64,000 bases of DNA from Clavelina lepadiformis. Lineage: Eukaryota > Chordata > Ascidiacea > Aplousobranchia > Clavelinidae. A program made the position numbers and the translations under genes. The stretch is taken from assembly GCF_947623445.1 (NCBI RefSeq), contig NC_135244.1, positions 18,848,860-18,912,859 on the forward strand. The letters run 5' to 3'. Below are positions 49,340 through 64,000 of the stretch, one piece after another. Positions within the stretch are counted from its first letter, which is position 1; each line of letters begins with the position of its first letter. The notes under the pieces were generated by a model that searched no databases, was not told where the DNA came from, and saw nothing but the letters and a program-made list of their open reading frames with translations.

Positions 49340-50811
49340 TTTTTATTCTTGCAGTTTAGAAAAACACACGAAATCTCAAACCTGTAGAGTTATCTGGTAT
49401 AAAAGCAAAAACTTTCAATTACAAACGGATATTAATAGCGTAAGAAAATTTAACTCCTATACTTTTTCCAAAATCTTCAATGCCCAAACAGTCGTTTTGC
49501 TGTATAGATTGGCGCAAAATGCTATAAGCGAGCTTCTGAGGAAAGCTGACGGAGCTCCAACATGCTCTGCATTTATACCTTTAACAACTCAAATACAAAC
49601 GACACCAATCATGTGACTGGGTTATATAATCTTGCTATAAAATTTTACGTCCGCTGCATGTTGGTCTATCTTCTGAAGGCAACGAGTCAGGAAAAGCAAA
49701 CAAACGTAAACAGCTATGGAAAAGATAACAACCACATTGCGCTGGTCTACCTGTGCGTAATTTCTACCTTTCATCAAGTCACCTTACAGTCAATATGTGG
49801 TATGTAAGCTACTTTCAAAATGAATTTTGTTAAACTAAAAATAATCAATTTTCGTCTTTATTACCCGCGAAAGCTTGCTCTGGATTTCGGTAAGTATGAT
49901 GGCGCCACAATTTACTAAATATTTGAGTACATTTATACGCTTACTTATCATTTTCAGAGAGATCATTTAAATACTTTTGGTTACGAATTAAGTTATTTAT
50001 TATCCAATTTCAGTTGTGCAGCTGTGGTTTAACGATAAGAACAAATTTTGTTGCGCAAGTAAAGGACGTTTTGAGCAAACAAAACACAAAGCTTTTTTAT
50101 TCTTTGCACAAATCATTGTTTGCTTTCCGCCCGCGGGCGTGTAAAAGTGTGGTCAGCAGGCCAGATAAGACACGCCTGTTTTAATTGAAAGTTGGTAAAA
50201 ATAGCAGTTATATAACGTCTTATAAAATCTTGTCCACATGTTATGTAATTTGTCAGTCGATTATATAACTTTTGAATATACTCTATAATTGATAATGTCA
50301 TGTAACTTGTTTAACGTTTTCCATGATATTTTTCATGTCCGTATGATTTTAGCTGTTACATAAAAATACTTGGAGATTTCTACAAACTTAACATTTCAAC
50401 TAAATAATAACTTTTGCACAAGCCTACAGGATATCTTTACAAAACTATATACACTGCAACGAAGCGAAATTTAAATTAGTGTCCAAAAATTGCTATGTTT
50501 TCTGAAATATATCGACCGATAAAAATGTAGTCGCTAGATAGCAGTATCGTTCCGGCTTGATGTCACGACGAAACAGATAAATCTTTTTACTTCCATCTGG
50601 CAGTTTATAAACGTTCAAAACCTCTTCGTTCGGGAGTTACCACGTTGTTCTTTCACGATTTCTCTTGAACGTGTGCTGATAACTTGCGTAGGTTTTTATT
50701 GAAACATCATTGGATCTAACTCTCAGTTTGGCAAGTTCAAACCGCACCTTTGTACAGTGAGAAGTTGAATATCCAAAGATCACGCAAGGAGCATATTTCA
50801 CTCACATCGAA
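49340..50811. other. Divergent intergenic region between paralog C and TMEM26
   Basis: About 1.5 kb separating two genes transcribed away from each other, so it should hold both promoters. No clear TATA or known motif pair was identified. Confidence 0.5.
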
Positions 50812-53800
50812 ATGTGTAAGTTTACGAAAAATATTACGCTGCGGTTCGCAAAAGCATTCATCACGCGAGTAGTTTTCGCAGTTCACTGTTTCGTCATAGT
50901 CTATCGCGTTGTATCGGCCTATCAGAACAGCATGTACTGGCTTTTACTACTATCTCTGTTAGGCTTATTCGGAGAAACATTTGTCACAATGATAAAGAGA
51001 TCAGGAAAAGAATGGATGTGGTAAGTTTCGGAAATTTCGTTGCTTTAATTTTTTTATAAAAAAGCTAAATTTTGAGTTGATTTTTTAAGCTAAATTTTTA
51101 TTCACTTAAATGTGTGCTATTTTAAAGCACAAAATTTTATATTTTTGATACCACTGATAATGTTTACGGGACTTTTTATTTCAAAAATAAAAAGAAAATT
51201 AAAAGCAAAATTAAAAGCATATTTCAAATTTTATACGTGTTGCCAGGTCTATTGTTTTGCTAATACGTAAACGTAAGGTTAAGCCCTAATGTTGATTGAT
51301 GTCTCAAATCAATTACAAAAACGTTAAACACGTGCACAAGCTCGATAAAAAGACTTCCGACAAATGGTATACTGTAAGTTGTAAAGTTTTTTCCGTAACA
51401 ACCTATGGCGATAGGTGTTTTGGAGAATTTCTTGATGTTGTACGGGAACCTTGAACGACAACATTTTCTGTGGATTTTTAGGTTTTCCCCCGCAATATTC
51501 TGCTATTTGATCGCGGCTGTGCCTCCGATATGGCTGCTTGAATTACAATTGATCGAAATAAGATTGCAAAATGCAAAAAGAGTCGACGCATCCAATATTA
51601 CCCTGAGCACCGCTCAGTCAACAGCTGTCAACGCATTTGGCTTGACCGTAAGTGTCTTTTGATCTTTTTGTCTGAAATAGCCGAACATCAAACGCGCAGC
51701 TAAAGAGTGGTATGCTATAACTCAAGTCATAATCGGATTTTCTTACAGTTATCGAAGATTGACGTGCCGTTATACTTCTTTGTTAAGTCCATAATACTTC
51801 ATTATATACGTTTGTAAATTGACTATGAAATTGAAAGACCTTGTATAGCGAACAGAAGGCAATAATAAATTTGAGCCTTAATTTAGTGACCTATCGTTAC
51901 ATTACAAGTGGACGCAAAATGTTAATATATAAAGCAGGTTTTTTCAGTGCTGGTAGCATTTCCCTTCCGTGATCAATAGACTTTCTTATACCACTTGCAT
52001 ATAGGCTGCATCCGTTCCACTATTGCTTGTAACTGGGTTATGTTTGTCAGCTGTTCAGTTTTTAACAGATTGACATCCCCCTTCCTTTGGATCATGCTGG
52101 CTGGGCGTTGGCGATGGAACAGGCTCTATTGTTCATTGTTATATTGGGAAGATGGTTCATGCCGAAAGGAGAAATTTCACGTAACCAGCTTTCTCAGATT
52201 CTACTCGTTTATCTCGGTATGGCTGCCGACATCATGGAACTGTTTGAAGTCTTCAAAGAAGAGAAGGTGAAGGTTTAATCTACTTAACCGGATACATTTC
52301 TTCAATTGTAAGCCACACATCCATGTCGTTACAATCCAAGACAAACCGAAATTATCGGGTTCAACGATCTGCAACCGCTTACACATCTATTTCACCAATA
52401 TAAGGTCATGCATAAACTGTAAGTCTAATTGCTGCACGTGTAGGTTGATAACTGATAGGTTTCCTCTAAATTTCGTTCGTTCGTTTGTTATCTATTATAG
52501 CATACAAAGTGGTTAACTACGGAAGTGCCAGTTCATCTTAAGGTTATCAGCAGCACAGTAATGCGACTAAAATGATTTGCGATAAAACATGTTACTATCG
52601 CAGAAAAACAATATTGAAAAGAAATTAATTTGCTTAAAAGCGCATTTCTTTATGAGAAATTTGAAATTAATCTTAAGTGATTAACTGTTAAAGTTAGTGA
52701 TTAAGAGGTATATTCCAATTCATTCTTCCCAATTCTGCCAATGAGCCGTGCGCTATATACGACCGTAAATGTCAAGTTTGTATTGCTTGTACAGCACTAT
52801 ATGTTGTCATAGCAACCGTCAAATCACTTTATCCCAAAAAAAGTTAAAACGTGTTGCTGGTAGATGATAGCGGATCGTGCAATTGATATCTTGTGGGGTA
52901 AATTTACCCATAAAAACCTAACATACACATTTGTCACTTCCATTTCCTTGACAAAGCATTCGACAAAGTCTGTCTCCGCAGCGTATTATAATATGTTGAC
53001 GTTTGAATGGGCTTGAATGGAAATCTAGCTTGACGAATGGGTTTCACCAAACTTATTCTCGCCCCAGTTCAAATCGCTGCACCTCAATGCCCTTTACAGC
53101 ACATTTGGGTTATTCGTGACGATTATGGAAACACTTAAAGGGTATGGTCAAAATTTCTCCCTTCACCACCCCTTACAAAAACAGAGTTTCGACGATCAGA
53201 TTCTTTAATCCAATTTGATAGTTTTGGTGACGTAATGATGACGTTGTCGTGTTGCAGGTCGCGTTATCGCAACACCTGATTTATCCGATTTTATCTCTTT
53301 GGTCCTGGGCGTTACTTCAGTACACTTTAGTCATCACGGCCACGAAGGCGAAAAAGCCACGCTACGGAGACCTTGAAAGCGACGACGACATCAGTATCTC
53401 TGAGTCTAGGTAAGGAGTTGTCCCAAACTAACAAAAGATTAAAACACAGTAACTCATGATTGTGAATTAAATCATGGGGTTTTTGCTGCTATGTGCGACT
53501 ACTTTCAACACATAAAAAACGTTTTAACTTTATTTGAAAAATCGACAGTGACTGTTTTTCTGCAACGTGCAAAAATGTAAACGCCGATATCCTGGGAATC
53601 ATGTCAACAATTCTAATGCAGGATGGCCCATTTCTTTGCTTTAGGCTTTACCTACTTGTCGGTAAGTAGTTAAACTACCGGTACTTTATTTCTTGCTGAA
53701 GTGCTTTTCAGATTTCAGTGCATTACCCAGTTTACATTTAAATTATTGGTGCTGGAAATTTCTTCGAACTATACAAGAACGCTGGCCACTATTAATGACC

Positions 53801-54230
53801 ATCTATACAAACAGGACTGCAGATTGTTAGCCAGATGATGGTTTTCTTTATCTGCAAGAACATGCTGGTTCTTCTCCTTCAAATATACCGTCTGATCGTG
53901 ATCTACATGGAGAAAGACAAAGACGAGGAAATGGATGAAACGAACTCAAGCGACACAGTTGTGGGATCCAACTCTGACCCAGAAACACAAGTGGAAAGCG
54001 GATCAAACGATGGAAGAAGTGTTGCGGGAAGCCAGATTTTGACAAACGAGAACGAGACTCAGCAAGAGAGTGTGGGGAACAACAAAGTGAGCCCATCTCC
54101 AAACAAATACGCCCAAGATAGGAGTTGCCCCGGATCGGGGCTCAGGCAATCCTGGTCGGAGCCTAATGATCAAAGTCACAACGATGTCGATCATCCTAAT
54201 TTTGTCAACATAAATGATCCGACATCGTAA
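50812..54230 (+). CDS. TMEM26: TMEM26 (transmembrane protein 26)
   Basis: Coding exons: 50812-51020, 51482-51647, 52069-52266, 53258-53409, 53549-53661, 53815-54230; 417 residues, intron phases 2,0,0,2,1. It aligns along its whole length with vertebrate TMEM26. Shared landmarks: WFSPAIFCYL...PPIWLLEL in helix 3, LGRWFMPKGEISRNQLSQ and GMAADIMELF in helices 4-5, MQDGPFLCFRL in helix 7 and QMMVFFICKNMLVLLLQIYR in helix 8. About eight membrane helices are followed by an acidic, Ser-rich tail of some 110 residues, as in the family. An NIT sequon lies in the helix 3-4 loop. Its biochemical function is unknown; in mammals it is used as a surface marker of beige adipocytes. The start ATG lies directly before the first basic-hydrophobic segment. 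All splice junctions are GT/AG. Confidence 0.94.
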
Positions 54231-54485
54231 GGCACCAAATCGAAGGAAGGTTGCACGCTTCATGTATAATGTCAACAAGCACCAAAAAGAAGGCCAAGTG
54301 CTCTCTAAAGTAACAAAGAAATCCAGGTTGGAACAAAAATGTCAACATTTTTACTATACCAGTGACATTCAATATTCGCGAACTGAAGTCAAGGTGATCA
54401 CTATTCATTCCATCGCAGCATTCTGTCTGAAGTATTGAATTCTTGCGCTAATGGAAGTCTTAACAAAAGCTGAAACATAGCTGAA

Positions 54486-54491
54486 AATAAA
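54486..54491 (+). promoter_or_regulatory. Poly(A) signal of TMEM26
   Basis: AATAAA about 255 nt after the TMEM26 stop codon. Confidence 0.6.
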
Positions 54492-54590
54492 ATGAGACTT
54501 TTTTAATGGTAATTTAAGCATAGCAACGTCGTTCAAAGAGATTTCAGGTTTATTATTTCATAGACTTTGAAAAAATGGAAACATTTCCTT

Positions 54591-54693
54591 CTCTAATAAT
54601 AATAATAATAATAATAAATCTCTAATAATCTCTAATAAATAAATATCTAAGATAATAAATATCTCTAAATAAGATAATAAATATCTCTAATGA
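54591..54693. repeat. AT-rich microsatellite (AAT)n / (ATAAATATCTCTA)n
   Basis: A run of AAT triplets passes into imperfect copies of a longer unit containing AATATCTCTAA. It lies just downstream of the TMEM26 poly(A) signal. Confidence 0.85.
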
Positions 54694-57576
54694 ATAACGT
54701 TTCTATCCTTTGCGCTTCAAGTAGGTATGGCCTATACTGTGTAAAACTGAGTGCATGAAATTTAAGAGCAAATAACACACTTATCGTTTTGTTTCGCGTC
54801 AAACTCGTTTGCGGTGTATTTCTGCCAAGGTAACAATGTATCATGTTGTTTTGAGTTCCATTAAATTTGTATAAAAATGTCTGGGTGTGGGCCTACATCG
54901 AGGGTCATTGCCAGCATTCGACTATATACGCAACATTAAACGTAGAATAAATTGTTCCACTAGTTGGTGGAATAAATCATAATTATTAGACAGAAATAAG
55001 TTGGACACTTTGAAATACAGAAGTTTACAAACAAACTAGTAGCCTTAAATCACCATGTGGAAAGTTTAAAAATATGGATACCAATAAAGCGACACTCGAA
55101 TTTTAAAACCCATTCTTTCTCAGTCAGAGGTAGTAGCTTTAGTAATTTCTAATGCCACCGTCATGGGGGCCATACCTGTGAGTTTATATAGGCCCCCTGC
55201 TGAGGTGAGTGCACGTTTTTGTTGAAGTCAATAAGACGTTTTTAAAAGAATTTTTCTAATCGTGCAAAACGTTGAGCAGACCACGGGTTTGCAATCTTAA
55301 TTGGTTTCAAACAATGACCTTAATCTTTGTGCTTTGTGCAAACAGAAGCTGGATGAGGGACAGGTAAAACCAGCTTAGGTTTCTAAAAACAACTGTTGCT
55401 AACTTATATCCACTTGAAACGCAAGAGAAATAGGCCGACTTTGAAACCTATGTGTTACCGAGGTTTATAGGTGGTTATTTTTCATAACAAATATACTTTA
55501 AATTGACCATTTCAAAGCAAATATGTTAACTGGCTATATTTTAGTATCCTACTTTCTCTTTCAAATTTCACAACCATTTATTCGCGAGCTATTCGTTTCT
55601 TTTTCGACTATGCTTTAACAAATCATTTTAATCTAAAAGACAAGGCAAAATGATACTAACCCAATTGTAGAGTTCAAAGCGGAACGTGATCATTGAATCT
55701 TGACAAAAAGATTGAGCCGGCGCATTGTCATTTCGACACGCCTTGGCCTTCACGGCAAGATCTTAAAACACCAACTTCACCGAGAAACTTGTTTTTCAAA
55801 GTGATTGAAGAAATGGGCGTGAACCAACAGTGGTTACCTTTGGAAGCTACAAATTTTGAACGGTCTTTAAGGGAGAAAAGACTGCACTTACACCGCGAAT
55901 CTGAAAAGCAACCCTTTGAAGAGTCGTCATGGAATACTTATTTCAAGTTAACTCTATTCGTCCAACGTTTAACTGTCGTAGCGCCATCAAGCGGGCGATA
56001 TAAAAGCAAGGGTGGAATTACCGATTAAACTTTATTTCAAAAGGATCTTAACAGTCACGTATAAAACTTCACAAAAATCTATGCTAGAAATTCAAACAAA
56101 ATAGTGTTTTAAACGAAGTGGAAGCCAGTAAAAAGGCCCACAACCTGATTTCTCCGGGCTTCGCCAGCCATTCAATTGACACAGATTAACACAAGCTTCG
56201 GTGAATACTCGTGTGATCAGTTGCACTGACAAACCGTTCCTCAGCAAAAAATGAAAACTGAGTCCCTCCTTTCCAAGAGAAGTTCAGGAATTTTGTCCAG
56301 CGTGAAAGCTATTAAATCGTGTCCAAACATTATAATCCGTTTCAAATATGGAAGGAACAAAAAAGTCAATCACAAAATAAGGGAAACCTCAGGGTCGAAA
56401 AAGAATCTCATAATTCGTCGTGAAACAAAAACGACATGAAACGAAAAAAAATGAAAATTTAAAACACAGATTTGAGGCGGAGCTTAAATTGCAAATTTCA
56501 ATTGAAACCAATCAATCAACAGTATATATGTCAACACGCAGTAAGCGTCAGTAAGTTTGTTAAGAGTGCATTCTCAGTACGCACAGTTGAGAGAACAACA
56601 AGTCGTATATATCCTTGAGACTGTTTGACATGGACATTGCCAAACGTACTAGCGCAACACCAAGCAAGAAGTCGTCGCTGTTATGCTGTGAAAGGGAGCA
56701 GAAACACGTGATGTTTCGATTCAAAAAAGTTCAGTGCCGGAGTCAGTTAAAAAACTATTTTCAAACCATGATTTGGCGGGAAACAAATATAGCATAAGTA
56801 AGAAATTGTACGTCAGGAGCATTACTTCAGCCAATCGCATGTACAGAAACACTGGATCTATCAGGTAAACGTTACCTAAAGTGAAAACGTAACACAAAAG
56901 TCACTTCGTACTACGGTATCAAAAAATGACCATGGTGATGGGTTGACAGGTTATAGTTGATGACACAACCAAGTTGAAATAAAAATTTTGAAAAGAGCAC
57001 AACCTATGAAATCTACTTCGAAACAAAGACGGATCTGATTGAAAGAGAATGCGCTTGAAACTTTATCCTGACCAAAAAAGGATCTCATAAAATAGGGTGA
57101 AGCCTGTATAAAGCAGTAAAGGACTAGTGAACCCACGCGCAACAACATTCGGCAGTGGATGAATTTGTAGAAGGCCTTCAGACGCAAAGTCAATTTTGGA
57201 GTCAGCAAAAAAAAGACAGCAAAACAGAATGATGCGAAATGTCAAAGTTAATACCAGTGACATGTTTTTTAAACATTCCACTGCTGACAAAACTCGACTC
57301 CAAATGATAGGGTCAAAAAGTTAAGATTATCACAATAAGCACAAAACGTATTCGCGTGCAATTCAACCGACTGTAGCATGAAAAAGTGACCCTGAGACGA
57401 CAGGTAGGGTCGACAAACATCGCGCAACATATACAACAATACCATTTTGTCAATGTACAGGAAAAAAGACGTGATAAGGACGAAAAGCGCTTCGGGTACG
57501 GATTACTGGCGGATACTTGCGGAAGTCGCCAAGTTAAAGCTTGCACCGAACCATCGAGGCTAAACCAAGCGTTGAG
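54694..57576. other. Region between TMEM26 and MIER1, no firm gene
   Basis: About 2.9 kb at the convergent end of TMEM26 and MIER1. Three plus-strand frames follow each other (55693-56028, 56251-56439, 56615-56797). Only the first is long enough to consider. A TATA-like AGTATATATG lies at about 56520-56529, some 100 nt before the third. None resembles a family I know. Confidence 0.45.
55693..56028 (+). CDS. Uncertain hypothetical coding segment
   Basis: An open frame of 111 codons with no ATG at its start, so if real it would be an exon or a relic. The translation is mixed charged and hydrophobic, with PWPSRQDLKTPTSPRN near the start and ends in SKGGITD. It has no membrane helix and no motif I recognise. 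A frame this long is near what chance allows in this base composition, so the call is weak. Confidence 0.2.
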   Translation: MNLDKKIEPAHCHFDTPWPSRQDLKTPTSPRNLFFKVIEEMGVNQQWLPLEATNFERSLREKRLHLHRESEKQPFEESSWNTYFKLTLFVQRLTVVAPSSGRYKSKGGITD

Positions 57577-63993
<6,417 letters not shown>

Positions 63994-64000
63994 TTTAGAA

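Noticed and set aside
54214-54438. 74-codon frame overlapping the end of TMEM26
   Set aside because: It lies mostly in the 3' UTR, in another frame, and has no family resemblance.

Overview
The window looks like nuclear DNA from a compact, AT-rich invertebrate genome. A tunicate (ascidian, Ciona-like) fits best: mostly short introns, animal-specific genes (TIKI, TMEM26, MIER1) and many short hAT-type elements. The species cannot be proved from the sequence alone.

Layout. (1) 1-5023: a tandem array of twelve tRNA-Trp(CCA) copies, about nine intact and three decayed, at roughly 420-445 bp spacing. Two related spacer types alternate in a higher-order pattern, and the array runs off the left edge. 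(2) 5024-10440: no gene recognised. (3) 10441-19019 (+) and 27979-35913 (+): two tandem TIKI (TRABD2) paralogs, membrane-attached metalloproteases of the family that inactivates Wnt ligands. Each was rebuilt as ten coding exons with identical intron phases. Their exon 4 is about 95% identical in DNA while the other exons are far more diverged, which points to gene conversion. (4) 38119-49339 (-): three tandem paralogs of an eight-helix membrane protein, tentatively the long TspO/MBR-like family, each with five coding exons of matching phase. Two are a recent duplication of about 5.6 kb. (5) 50812-54230 (+): TMEM26, six coding exons. (6) 57577-63993 (-): MIER1-type co-repressor with acidic N-terminus, ELM2 and SANT domains, thirteen coding exons. 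The start codon lies only 7 bp from the window end.

Five short non-autonomous hAT-like elements (217-384 bp) with terminal inverted repeats and 8-bp target duplications were found: four around the TspO-like genes and one in MIER1 intron 1. None was seen in the TIKI half.

The genes do not form one pathway. The window is mainly a case of tandem duplication at three scales: tRNA units, the TIKI pair and the membrane-protein trio. No clearly new molecular system was found. The strongest leads are the tRNA higher-order repeat with unequal terminators, the localised TIKI exon conversion, the divergent TIKI C-termini and the little-studied membrane-protein cluster.
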